The notes beneath the pieces are model-generated. The model was not told the DNA's origin, did no database searches, and saw only the letters and a list, made by a program, of their open reading frames with translations. Shown piece after piece: positions 1-5,809 of a stretch of DNA of 6,478 nt (positions within the stretch are counted from its first letter, which is position 1; the number at the start of each line of letters is the position of its first letter). The translations under genes and the position numbers were made by a program. This DNA is from Corynebacterium sp. Lineage in GTDB: Bacteria; Actinomycetota; Actinomycetes; Mycobacteriales; Mycobacteriaceae. The stretch covers positions 1 through 6,478 of the forward strand of contig NZ_JAPJNQ010000100.1 in the NCBI RefSeq assembly GCF_030826625.1, in the 5' to 3' direction.

Positions 1-231
1 GTCGTGTTCGTTGACGTTAGCGATGACGTTGGTATTGAGCGAACTACTCGTCCCCATAATCGGCATCAGCGGCCACTGCTCGCCGGTGCTGATGCGAGCA
101 CACGCTACCGGAATTTAATGGCGCAGCGGCGCCCGCTGTATCGCGAAGCAGCTGATTATCGTGCACGCACAGATCAGCGCAGTCCGCAACAAGTTGTGGC
201 AGAAATATTAGGCTTTTTGGAAACTTTGTAG
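1..231 (+). CDS. aroK: Shikimate kinase, C-terminal part (5' end outside window)
   Basis: Phosphorylates the 3-hydroxyl of shikimate with ATP (shikimate pathway, cytoplasm). Only the last 76 residues are present; frame 1 is open from the first base to a TAG stop. Visible are the last core strand (VVFVDVS), then the lid with RPLLAG, whose Arg (residue 24 of the fragment) corresponds to lid Arg117 of the M. tuberculosis enzyme. Nineteen residues on, in LMAQRRPLY, Arg43 matches the shikimate-binding Arg136 of that enzyme. The spacing between the two arginines is exactly as in the family. The P-loop and DxD motif lie off the left edge. The insert before the lid Arg (residues 17-23, rich in His, Arg and Asn) is slightly longer than in the enzymes I know. 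aroB starts 36 bases downstream, so an aro operon is likely. Confidence 0.93.
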   Translation, partial: VVFVDVSDDVGIERTTRPHNRHQRPLLAGADASTRYRNLMAQRRPLYREAADYRARTDQRSPQQVVAEILGFLETL

Positions 232-267
232 GAACGCGTGCGAACAGCAGGAAAGCAGCATTAAGAG

Positions 268-1395
268 ATGACATTTAATATTTTTTCTTCGTCGCCAGAT
301 GGACACCATCACACCGTGGGGAACGCCGAGATCATCGAGGTTAATGGCCCGAACCCCTATCAGGTAACGGTGGACCGTGGCTTGACTGAAGCTATTGCTG
401 AAAGAACCAAGCACACTGGAGCCCAAAACGTCGGTATTATTCATCAACCGACGATGGCCGCACCTGCTCGACAAGTCGCACGCTCAATAGAAAATTTAGG
501 TCTGCGCGTCCACTTGTTTGCGGTTCCTGATGCTGAAGCCGCAAAATCGCTGGAAGTCGTCGGTGAATTGTGGGATAAACTCGCGGAGCAGAATTTCTCA
601 CGGCGTGATGTCGTATTAGGCTTTGGCGGCGGTGCGGTGACAGATCTCGCTGGATTCGTTGCCGCGACGTGGATGAGAGGTATCAAGGTCATTCAGGTGC
701 CGACGACGTTACTCGCGATGGTTGATGCTGCAGTCGGCGGAAAGACTGGAATCAATACGATGCACGGTAAGAATTTGGTCGGCGCCTTCCACGAACCAGA
801 CAGCGTTTTTGTCGATTTGGACCGCTTGACGACGCTACCAGAAGAAGAAATAATCGCCGGATCTGCTGAGATCATTAAAACGGGATTCATCAGCGACAGC
901 ACCATTATCGAGCGCTACGAACAAGACCCTGCTAAATGCCTCGATCCCGACGGGTTTTTGCCCGAATTGATCACCCGTTCGATAGCGGTGAAAGCCAACG
1001 TCGTAGGAATGGATCTGCGCGAATCTGGACTACGTGAAACTCTTAACTACGGGCACACTTTTGCGCACGCGGTGGAATTGCGCGAGAACTTCCAATGGCG
1101 CCACGGTTATGCAGTCGCAGTGGGGATGATGTTTGTGGCGCACTTGGCGCATAACCGGAGACTTATCAGCGACGAACTTTTGCAACAACACCGTCGAATT
1201 CTTGATTCCGTCGGCTTGCCAGTTAACTATGACTCGGGGCATTTCGACGAATTAGTCGACGGAATGAGCCGAGACAAGAAGAACCGTGATGGAAAACCGC
1301 GTTTCGTAGCTCTGACCGGCATTGGTGAATGTACTCGTATTCCGGACGCTTCTGACGATGAATTACGTGTGGCGTATCAGGCAATCTCGCAGTAG
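268..1395 (+). CDS. aroB: 3-dehydroquinate synthase
   Basis: Converts DAHP to 3-dehydroquinate using bound NAD and a divalent metal, the second step of the shikimate pathway. The 375 residues hold all family marks: the glycine-rich NAD site GFGGGAVTDLAGFVAATW (118-135), PTTLLAMVDAAVGGKTGIN (145-163), GKNLVGAFHEP (167-177) and SAEIIKTG (199-206). Metal ligands inferred by family position are Glu201, His263 in LNYGHTFAHAVE, and His279 in WRHGYAVAVGM. DKKNRDGKPRFVAL follows at 336-349. The ATG start has AGGAAAG 12 bases upstream, a rather long spacing. The first 20 residues (including HHH at 13-15) precede the usual N-terminal 'VNGPNPYQV' and look like a short extension; a GTG at 316 would remove most of it but has no ribosome binding site. 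It sits between aroK and aroQ in an apparent operon. Confidence 0.97.
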   Translation: MTFNIFSSSPDGHHHTVGNAEIIEVNGPNPYQVTVDRGLTEAIAERTKHTGAQNVGIIHQPTMAAPARQVARSIENLGLRVHLFAVPDAEAAKSLEVVGELWDKLAEQNFSRRDVVLGFGGGAVTDLAGFVAATWMRGIKVIQVPTTLLAMVDAAVGGKTGINTMHGKNLVGAFHEPDSVFVDLDRLTTLPEEEIIAGSAEIIKTGFISDSTIIERYEQDPAKCLDPDGFLPELITRSIAVKANVVGMDLRESGLRETLNYGHTFAHAVELRENFQWRHGYAVAVGMMFVAHLAHNRRLISDELLQQHRRILDSVGLPVNYDSGHFDELVDGMSRDKKNRDGKPRFVALTGIGECTRIPDASDDELRVAYQAISQ

Positions 1396-1407
1396 TCGCA
1401 GGTGCAC

Positions 1408-1416
1408 AAGGGAGAA
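1408..1416 (+). promoter_or_regulatory. Ribosome binding site deciding the aroQ start
   Basis: AAGGGAGAA lies 3 bases before ATG 1420, with the GGAG core about 5 bases away. It supports this ATG over the in-frame GTG at 1402, which has no such site. Confidence 0.75.
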
Positions 1417-1419
1417 TTG

Positions 1420-1875
1420 ATGTCAACGATCAAACGTCGAACAGTGTTGGTGTTGAATGGGCCAAACCTGAATCGCTTGGGGAAGCGACAACCGGAAATT
1501 TATGGCACAACGACGCTCGCAGACTTAGAAGCAGCTTTGGTCGCAGAAGGAAAAACACGCGGATTGGAAGTCATTTGCCGCCAATCTAACGCTGAGTATG
1601 AATTGCTCGAATATGTGCACGAAGCAGCAGATAACCAGTGGCCAGTCATCATTAACCCCGGGGGATTCACGCATACTTCGGTAGCCTTGCGCGATGCATT
1701 AGCTGAAATCGCAGACCAACGTGGGTTCGTCGAAGTTCATATTTCGAATGTGCACGCCCGGGAATCGTTTCGCAATCATTCCTATCTGTCGCCGATTGCA
1801 CTCGGGGTAATCGCTGGGCTCGGGATTTACGGTTATACCGCTGCATTGGACTTTTGGGCACAGAGATTGCCGTAG
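1420..1875 (+). CDS. aroQ: Type II 3-dehydroquinate dehydratase
   Basis: Dehydrates 3-dehydroquinate to 3-dehydroshikimate; the type II enzyme is normally a cytoplasmic dodecamer. The 151 residues match the usual length (about 145-150). Motifs in order: NGPNLNRLGKRQPEIYG (13-29) with active-site Arg23 and Tyr28; QSNAEYELLEYVHEA (55-69); IINPGGFTHTSVALRDAL (77-94) with Asn79; VEVHISNVHARESFRNHSYLSP (104-125) with catalytic His107 and Arg114; and GLGIYGYTAAL near the end. The common Glu-Gly after QSN is Glu-Tyr here, a small variation outside the catalytic set. The start at ATG 1420 is chosen because AAGGGAGAA lies just upstream; a GTG at 1402 in the same frame would add six residues but puts that site inside the gene. 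It follows aroB by 24 bases. Confidence 0.97.
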   Translation: MSTIKRRTVLVLNGPNLNRLGKRQPEIYGTTTLADLEAALVAEGKTRGLEVICRQSNAEYELLEYVHEAADNQWPVIINPGGFTHTSVALRDALAEIADQRGFVEVHISNVHARESFRNHSYLSPIALGVIAGLGIYGYTAALDFWAQRLP

Positions 1876-2015
1876 ACTTAATGCAGAAAGTTTTTGCTAG
1901 AAATATCTTTCCGAGCTTCACATTCCATGATGCACACGCGACAAACACGCGGTCGGCATACTGGAATACAAGGCGCAAAATATCAGACACAATAATTGAC
2001 GAATAAAGGAGAACC
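1876..2015. other. aroQ-pepQ intergenic gap, no clear element
   Basis: This is the only sizeable gap between the aro genes and pepQ, so a pepQ promoter would be expected here. I see no strong stem-loop with a T-tract and no convincing -35/-10 pair. A short direct repeat ACACGCG occurs twice around 1930-1950, and A/T-rich runs occur near 1891-1910 and 1977-1996. A TTGACG at 1996-2001 is too close to the start codon to serve pepQ. The last bases hold the pepQ ribosome binding site. Confidence 0.4.
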
Positions 2016-3107
2016 ATGGCCTTAGCTGATACCCGTTTTAGCAATCGTCGTCGTAAATTGGCGACAGCAATGTCGGCAGAACGACTCGATGATTTCCTCA
2101 TCACTCACTTGACGCACGTACGCTATCTGTCAGGATTCTCTGGCTCTAATGGTGCGGTGCTGCTGTCGAAAGATCAGTCCGCCGCGATCAGCACCGACGG
2201 TCGCTATTCCACACAAATCAGGGAAGAAGTGCCTGATATCGAACCCGTCATCACTAGCGCGATCACCAAAGAATTGTTGGCCAAGGTAAAAGGGCCGCGT
2301 CGTGTGGGTGTTGAATCTGACTTCGTAAGCATCGAGCAATTCAAGCAGCTAGAAAAACAATGCCCTGAAGAAGTCGAGTTGGTTCCAGTCTCGGGGATGA
2401 TCGAAAAGATTCGTCTGATCAAGGATAATATCGAAATAGAGAAACTCACCGGAGTGGCAGCGCTGGCGTCCCAGGCATTGGAAGATCTGATTTCTGCCGG
2501 TGAGATTGGTGCTGGACGGACTGAACGCCAGGTCGCTGCGGACTTAGAATATCGTATGCGTGTTCTTGGTGCGGAGCGCCCAAGTTTCGACACCATCGTT
2601 GCCAGCGGCCCGAACGGTGCAAAACCACACCATGGTGCAGGCGATCGCGAGCTCCAAGAAGGTGACTTGGTCACCATTGACTACGGCGCACACCTTGCTG
2701 GGTTTAATTCGGACATGACACGTACCGTTGCTGTGGGCAAGGTTGATGATTTCTCTCGTGAAATCTATGAGATCGTGCTTAAAGCGCAGGAAGCTGGCGT
2801 GCGCGCAGCCACCCCTGGTACGCCACTGGCAGATATCGACGAAGCCTGCAGGGAAATTATCCGCGAGGCTGGTTACGAAGAATACTTCGTGCACTCCACT
2901 GGTCATGGCATTGGGCTTGACGTCCACGAAGCCCCTGCGGCAGCAAGCACAGGCAAGGGCAAGCTTGAGCCAGGTATGACTTTGACCATTGAGCCGGGAA
3001 TTTATATTCCGGGCAAAGTGGGAGTACGCATCGAAGACACCTTGGTAATTACCGAAGGTAAACCCACAAACTTGTCGACTCCAACCAAGCAGTTGCGCGA
3101 GCTATAA
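2016..3107 (+). CDS. pepQ: M24B family Xaa-Pro peptidase (Xaa-Pro dipeptidase/aminopeptidase)
   Basis: Dinuclear-metal peptidase that cuts X-Pro bonds, releasing proline-containing residues in the cytoplasm. It has 363 residues in two domains: an N-terminal creatinase-type domain (about 8-130, with the typical VRYLSGFSGSNGAVLL) and a pita-bread M24 domain (about 140-355). The five expected metal ligands are all present: Asp222 (IDYG), Asp233 (NSDMTRT), His297 (TGHGIGLDVHE), Glu326 (TIEPGIY) and Glu340 (VRIEDT). The substrate-site His pair is in GAKPHHG (His205/206). The ATG start is well supported by AAAGGAGAA at 2005-2013. Motifs do not separate a dipeptidase (PepQ) from an aminopeptidase P (PepP); pepQ is the customary name at this locus in corynebacteria. 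Placement next to efp is the common actinobacterial order and pairs two proline-related functions. Confidence 0.93.
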   Translation: MALADTRFSNRRRKLATAMSAERLDDFLITHLTHVRYLSGFSGSNGAVLLSKDQSAAISTDGRYSTQIREEVPDIEPVITSAITKELLAKVKGPRRVGVESDFVSIEQFKQLEKQCPEEVELVPVSGMIEKIRLIKDNIEIEKLTGVAALASQALEDLISAGEIGAGRTERQVAADLEYRMRVLGAERPSFDTIVASGPNGAKPHHGAGDRELQEGDLVTIDYGAHLAGFNSDMTRTVAVGKVDDFSREIYEIVLKAQEAGVRAATPGTPLADIDEACREIIREAGYEEYFVHSTGHGIGLDVHEAPAAASTGKGKLEPGMTLTIEPGIYIPGKVGVRIEDTLVITEGKPTNLSTPTKQLREL

Positions 3108-3120
3108 GATTTACTCGCAG

Positions 3121-3166
3121 TTCAACACTGCTGCGCTAAGAAATTCAACACTGCTGCGCTAAGAAA
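3121..3166. repeat. Perfect 23-bp tandem duplication
   Basis: Two adjacent identical 23-base units (3121-3143 and 3144-3166), each beginning TTCAACACTGCTGCG and ending CTAAGAAA. They start 13 bases after the pepQ stop and end 13 bases before the terminator-like hairpin. Neither flank continues as a third copy. The unit shows no obvious palindrome or reading frame. Most likely a slipped-strand or unequal-crossover duplication. Confidence 0.95.
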
Positions 3167-3179
3167 ACCGCATTTAAAA

Positions 3180-3218
3180 AGACTGCCTAGGCCGATGCTT
3201 TAATGGCCTGGGCAGTCT
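3180..3218 (+). terminator. GC-rich hairpin after pepQ, probable terminator
   Basis: The left arm 3180-3193 (AGACTGCCTAGGCC) pairs with the right arm 3205-3218 (GGCCTGGGCAGTCT) over 14 bp around an 11-base loop. The only non-Watson-Crick pair is T3188 with G3210, a U-G wobble in a + strand RNA. A run of five A lies on the left (3176-3180), and only TCGGTTAT follows on the right. The + strand transcript therefore lacks a good U-tract, while a - strand transcript would have TTTTTAAA after the stem. It probably ends the pepQ transcript or works in both directions. The stem is certain; the function is inferred. Confidence 0.7.
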
Positions 3219-3228
3219 CGGTTATACT
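3200..3228 (+). promoter_or_regulatory. Candidate promoter for efp-nusB-ppk2
   Basis: TATACT at 3223-3228 is a good -10 hexamer for the main actinobacterial sigma factor. At a 17-base spacing the -35 position is TTAATG (3200-3205), a weak match, as is common in corynebacteria. Start of transcription would be near 3235, giving an efp leader of about 70 bases. The spacer is the right arm of the preceding hairpin, so terminator and promoter overlap. A second -10-like TATATT lies at 3243-3248, with no better -35. Confidence 0.45.
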
Positions 3229-3248
3229 GGCTGGAGCAAAGATATATT

Positions 3249-3278
3249 AGACAGCGCCAAGCATTTTTGGTGTTGTTT
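3249..3278 (+). other. Stem-loop in the presumed efp 5' leader
   Basis: The left arm 3249-3260 (AGACAGCGCCAA) pairs with the right arm 3267-3278 (TTGGTGTTGTTT) over 12 bp, closing a six-base loop. Three of the pairs (3250/3277, 3254/3273, 3256/3271) are G-U in a + strand RNA and would be C-A mismatches on the other strand, so the structure fits only the efp-sense transcript. It ends 15 bases before the efp ribosome binding site. Role unknown: leader stability, attenuation or chance are all possible. Confidence 0.45.
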
Positions 3279-3293
3279 CAACTGACACATATT

Positions 3294-3299
3294 GGAGAG
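3294..3299 (+). promoter_or_regulatory. Ribosome binding site deciding the efp GTG start
   Basis: GGAGAG lies 7 bases before GTG 3307. It rules out the in-frame TTG at 3292, which overlaps the site itself and would add five residues not seen at EF-P N-termini. Confidence 0.8.
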
Positions 3300-3306
3300 T
3301 TGTTTC

Positions 3307-3870
3307 GTGGCTGATACCACTGCATTTAAGAACGGCGTAGTGCTGAAAATCGACAACAAACTGCAACAGATTGTTGAATTCCAACACGTAAAGCCAGGTA
3401 AAGGCCCGGCATTCGTGCGCACGAAGCTCAAAGATGTCATGACCGGTAAGGTCACCGATAAAACCTGGAATGCTGGTGCAAAAGCTGAGCTAGCTACGGT
3501 TGATCGCCGTGACATGACCTACCTGTACAACGACGGCACCAACTATGTCGTCATGGACGATAAGACCTTTGACCAGGTGGAGCTTGACGCCGAAAAATTC
3601 GGACGTGCTGTGGATTTCTTGCTGGAGAACATGCGCATTCAGGTTTCTTTCCACGACAATGAGCCGTTATTCGCTGAACTGCCGATCAACGTTGACCTGA
3701 AAGTCGAACACACCGAGCCGGGTCTGCAAGGCGATCGCTCTAGCGGTGGTACCAAGCCAGCTACGCTGGAAACCGGGGCTGAAGTTCAGGTGCCTCTGTT
3801 CATTGAAACCGGTAATGTCGTGAAGATTGACACCCGGACTGGCGATTATCTCTCCCGCAGCAATAACTAA
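3307..3870 (+). CDS. efp: Translation elongation factor P
   Basis: Binds between the P and E sites of ribosomes stalled on consecutive prolines and promotes peptide bond formation. The 187 residues have the standard three-domain layout: KOW-like domain I (about 1-63), central OB domain (about 66-128) and C-terminal OB domain (about 130-185). The C-terminal signature is complete (GAEVQVPLFIETGNVVKIDTRTGDYLSR, 157-184). The loop that reaches the tRNA is KPGKGPAF (29-36), with Lys32 at the tip in the PGKGP context. This context marks the actinobacterial subfamily reported to work without modification of that lysine. The start is GTG 3307, fixed by GGAGAG at 3294-3299 and by the N-terminus MADTTAFKNG. 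A promoter candidate and a leader hairpin lie upstream; nusB follows after 10 bases. Confidence 0.98.
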   Translation: MADTTAFKNGVVLKIDNKLQQIVEFQHVKPGKGPAFVRTKLKDVMTGKVTDKTWNAGAKAELATVDRRDMTYLYNDGTNYVVMDDKTFDQVELDAEKFGRAVDFLLENMRIQVSFHDNEPLFAELPINVDLKVEHTEPGLQGDRSSGGTKPATLETGAEVQVPLFIETGNVVKIDTRTGDYLSRSNN

Positions 3871-3880
3871 CGCGCAAGGT

Positions 3881-4432
3881 ATGTCAGATAACAAGAAACG
3901 CTCGGCTTCTGGTGCCCGTTTTACGCGTTCGGATAAGCGTTTGCACACCAAGCGCTACCGAGCGCGCCGACGTGCCGCAGACATGCTCTACGAAGCAGAA
4001 ACCCGAGATCTCGATCCCGTCGCCATCGTCGAAGACCGCGTTGAACTCGCGGGCTGGGCGCAATCGCCTGTGCCGCCGGTTGCTGAGTACACCAAAGAGA
4101 TCGTCGCCGGAGTAGCCGAACAACTCGACGAAATCGATGAGTTGATTGCTCGCTTCCTGTCCCAGGAATGGGAATTGCGGCGTCTTCCGGCAGTCGACCG
4201 TGCGATCATGCGCGTGTCGGCTTGGGAAATATTGTTCAACCCAGAGGTTCCCGCTGCGGTTGCCGTCGTCGAAGGCGTTGAATTGGCAAGCGAGTATTCC
4301 ACGGATTCCGCTGCACCCTATATTCACGCAGTGCTCGATGATATTGCACAATCTGCATCAGCCGACAACCCGATGCAGCAGGGTAGTTCTCACTCATCCG
4401 AGGATGCCGATATCGCGGACGAACAAGATTAA
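3881..4432 (+). CDS. nusB: Transcription antitermination protein NusB
   Basis: All-helical RNA-binding factor that, with NusE (S10), binds boxA RNA and supports antitermination of rRNA operons. It has 183 residues. A basic leader (1-27, many Lys/Arg) runs into the Arg-rich first helix YRARRRAADMLYEAE (26-40). Other family landmarks are YTKEIVAGV (70-78), LRRLPAVDRAIMRVSAWEILF (99-119), PAAVAVVEGVELASEYS (124-140) and the C-terminal APYIHAVLDDIA (144-155). After residue 157 a Ser/Asp/Glu-rich tail (DNPMQQGSSHSSEDADIADEQD) extends past the usual end. The start is ATG 3881, 10 bases after the efp stop; AAGG ends only one base before it, so translation probably depends on coupling to efp. An upstream in-frame TTG (3827) lies inside efp and is unlikely. 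Confidence 0.95.
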   Translation: MSDNKKRSASGARFTRSDKRLHTKRYRARRRAADMLYEAETRDLDPVAIVEDRVELAGWAQSPVPPVAEYTKEIVAGVAEQLDEIDELIARFLSQEWELRRLPAVDRAIMRVSAWEILFNPEVPAAVAVVEGVELASEYSTDSAAPYIHAVLDDIAQSASADNPMQQGSSHSSEDADIADEQD

Positions 4433-4436
4433 AAAC

Positions 4437-5288
4437 ATGGCTTTTAAACCTCGACATGCTGAGCAATTGCGGGCAGTTCCACCGGTGGATCTGTCGGCGA
4501 TTGCGCCAACGTCGACACCGGGGTTTGTTGGTAGCCCCCGTGGAAAGCGACTGCGACGCAGGTTGCATAAGTTTGATGCTGAGCTGCAAACCCTGCAAGA
4601 GCAGCTTTTTGCCCACTCGCGATCGGGTACTCCAGAAACTGCGTCTGTGCTGCTTATTCTGCAGGGGATGGACACTTCAGGCAAAGGCGGAATGATTCGC
4701 AATGCCTTGTCGGTTTTCGATCCGCAAGGGCTGCGTCCAGTCAGTTTTGGTGCACCGACAGCAGAAGAACGAGAGCACGACTTCTTGTGGCGTATTAAGA
4801 AGCATGTACCGAAGCCAGGCGAGATCGTGGTTTTTGACCGTTCGCATTATGAAGACGTGCTCATCCAACGTGTCGAAGAGATGGCAACACCGGCTGAAAT
4901 AGAGAGACGGTATGAAGCCATCGTTGATTTCGAGTCTCAGCTAGCAGCCCGTGGCGTCAGCATCATCAAAGTAATGCTGCATATCTCCCCGGAATTTCAG
5001 CGGGAAAACCTACTACGACGGCTACGCCGGGACGATAAGCGGTGGAAATTTGATCCCTCAGATATTGCTAACCGCGAAAAGTGGGAGGACTATCAGCGGG
5101 CCTATGAGATAGCGATTGATCGCACACACACGGAGGAAGCTCCGTGGTATATCATTCCGGGCGATAACAAGCTTTATGCCCGTACCGCCGTAAAATATTT
5201 GGTTTTGCGACGTCTACGTGCAATGAATTTGGAGTGGCCAACGCCGAGCTACGACGTTGACGAAGCATATTCTCGTCTGCGCCGATGA
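4437..5288 (+). CDS. PPK2-family polyphosphate:nucleotide phosphotransferase
   Basis: P-loop kinase expected to move phosphate between inorganic polyphosphate and AMP/ADP-type nucleotides in the cytoplasm. It has 283 residues. Visible motifs: Walker A QGMDTSGKGG (76-85, Lys83); FLWRIKKHVPKPGEIVVFDR (116-135) with Walker B Asp134, continuing SHYEDVLIQRV; the basic lid ENLLRRLRRDDKRWKF (190-205); and APWYIIPGDNKLYARTAVKY (235-254). The SHYEDVL and APWYIIP wording and the single-domain length resemble the class III PPK2 group (TIGR03709-like; Meiothermus ruber PPK2 as I remember it), which can take AMP to ATP. Substrate and direction are inferred. The ATG is 4 bases after the nusB stop with no Shine-Dalgarno, so translational coupling to nusB is likely. 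The frame stays open upstream to 4146 inside nusB, but that part is not protein-like. It meets the next gene tail to tail. Confidence 0.9.
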   Translation: MAFKPRHAEQLRAVPPVDLSAIAPTSTPGFVGSPRGKRLRRRLHKFDAELQTLQEQLFAHSRSGTPETASVLLILQGMDTSGKGGMIRNALSVFDPQGLRPVSFGAPTAEEREHDFLWRIKKHVPKPGEIVVFDRSHYEDVLIQRVEEMATPAEIERRYEAIVDFESQLAARGVSIIKVMLHISPEFQRENLLRRLRRDDKRWKFDPSDIANREKWEDYQRAYEIAIDRTHTEEAPWYIIPGDNKLYARTAVKYLVLRRLRAMNLEWPTPSYDVDEAYSRLRR

Positions 5289-5328
5289 GCATTTTGTGCG
5301 CGGCTAAGGCGTTGACCCGCGGTTGTTA

Positions 5329-5796
5329 TTAATTGCTTGCGTCGCCTTGGTCGCGGTGCTCATTGAGCTTGCGCATCTCTTCTGCCGCAGCGACCATCGC
5401 ATCTTGTGCACGCATGACACCATCGACTGCGGCTTTCAACGCCACTTTCAGTTGCTCGTCGGATATACCTGCGGCAACCACGATGTCGCGTTCCGTGCGC
5501 ACGAGCAATTTCCCGCTGTGCTCTGCGATTACTGCGCGTGCACCGATTGAGGTGGAATTGATTTGGTTCGCGGCCAAAAATAGGCCTGCATCAGCGCTGT
5601 CGTATTCAGTGTCAGTCGCAACCTCAGAGCGCACCACCATCGCCGAACCCAGCACGGCGAAGGTGCACAAGGTATCGTTCAAATTCGCGGTGGCAATTCC
5701 TTTATCGTCGACGGGAGTTAGTTCCACGTCGAATTCACGCATTGCTTGCGTTACGCGCTCAATAGTGGCTGGTGCAAGCTGTGTTTCTGTAGTCAT
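5329..5796 (-). CDS. YbjN-domain protein (second gene of pair)
   Basis: A 155-residue cytoplasmic protein (no signal peptide or membrane segment) of the YbjN family, whose fold resembles CesT-like secretion chaperones; the molecular role is not known. A first helix (LAPATIERVTQAMREFDV, 7-24) is followed by strands with TFAVLGSAMVVRSEV (45-59), then LFLAANQINSTSIGARAVI (72-90), KLLVRTERDIV (96-106) and a helix DEQLKVALKAAVDGVMRAQDAM (113-134). The last 20 residues are charged. The layout parallels the upstream neighbour: an Asn-centred helix, then 'G..L' strand, Arg, Gly and 'QL...L....D.V'. The pair is therefore probably an old tandem duplication, now strongly diverged. Start ATG has AGGAG 8 bases before it, and that site overlaps the stop of the upstream gene, so the two are co-transcribed and probably coupled. 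Confidence 0.8.
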   Translation of the reverse strand: MTTETQLAPATIERVTQAMREFDVELTPVDDKGIATANLNDTLCTFAVLGSAMVVRSEVATDTEYDSADAGLFLAANQINSTSIGARAVIAEHSGKLLVRTERDIVVAAGISDEQLKVALKAAVDGVMRAQDAMVAAAEEMRKLNEHRDQGDASN

Positions 5797-5804
5797 AGTT
5801 GCTG

Positions 5805-5809
5805 CTCCT
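5805..5809 (-). promoter_or_regulatory. Ribosome binding site overlapping the upstream gene's stop
   Basis: On the - strand, gacTAGGAGcagcaactATG: AGGAG (5809-5805) shares bases with the TAG stop (5810-5808) of the preceding YbjN gene and lies 8 bases before the next ATG. Ribosomes ending the first gene sit on the site that starts the second. Confidence 0.8.

Noticed and set aside
1930..1950. Short direct repeat ACACGCG (two copies) as an operator
   Set aside because: Seven bases repeated once is easily chance, and there is no dyad symmetry or promoter next to it.
1667..2104. 145-codon open frame on the - strand across the aroQ end, the gap and the pepQ start
   Set aside because: It lies mostly antisense to two well-supported genes, its translation is basic and low in complexity without any known motif, and it has no convincing ribosome binding site.
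2204..2677. 157-codon - strand open frame inside pepQ
   Set aside because: Fully antisense to a gene with all five metal ligands intact; no motif and a Ser/Arg/Pro-rich translation.
4146..4436. Upstream in-frame extension of the PPK2 gene inside nusB
   Set aside because: The translation there (rich in Cys, Ser, Pro and Arg) is an out-of-frame reading of nusB, and family similarity begins only after ATG 4437.
5299..5321. Small hairpin CGCGG / CCGCG in the convergent gap as a terminator
   Set aside because: Only five base pairs around a 13-base loop and no T-tract. The 40-base gap between the convergent genes shows no convincing terminator.
5332..5752. Repeated ATTGCTTGCGT near 5332 and 5742
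   Set aside because: Both copies are inside the same YbjN coding sequence; an 11-base match without spacing or symmetry is best explained by coding sequence and chance.
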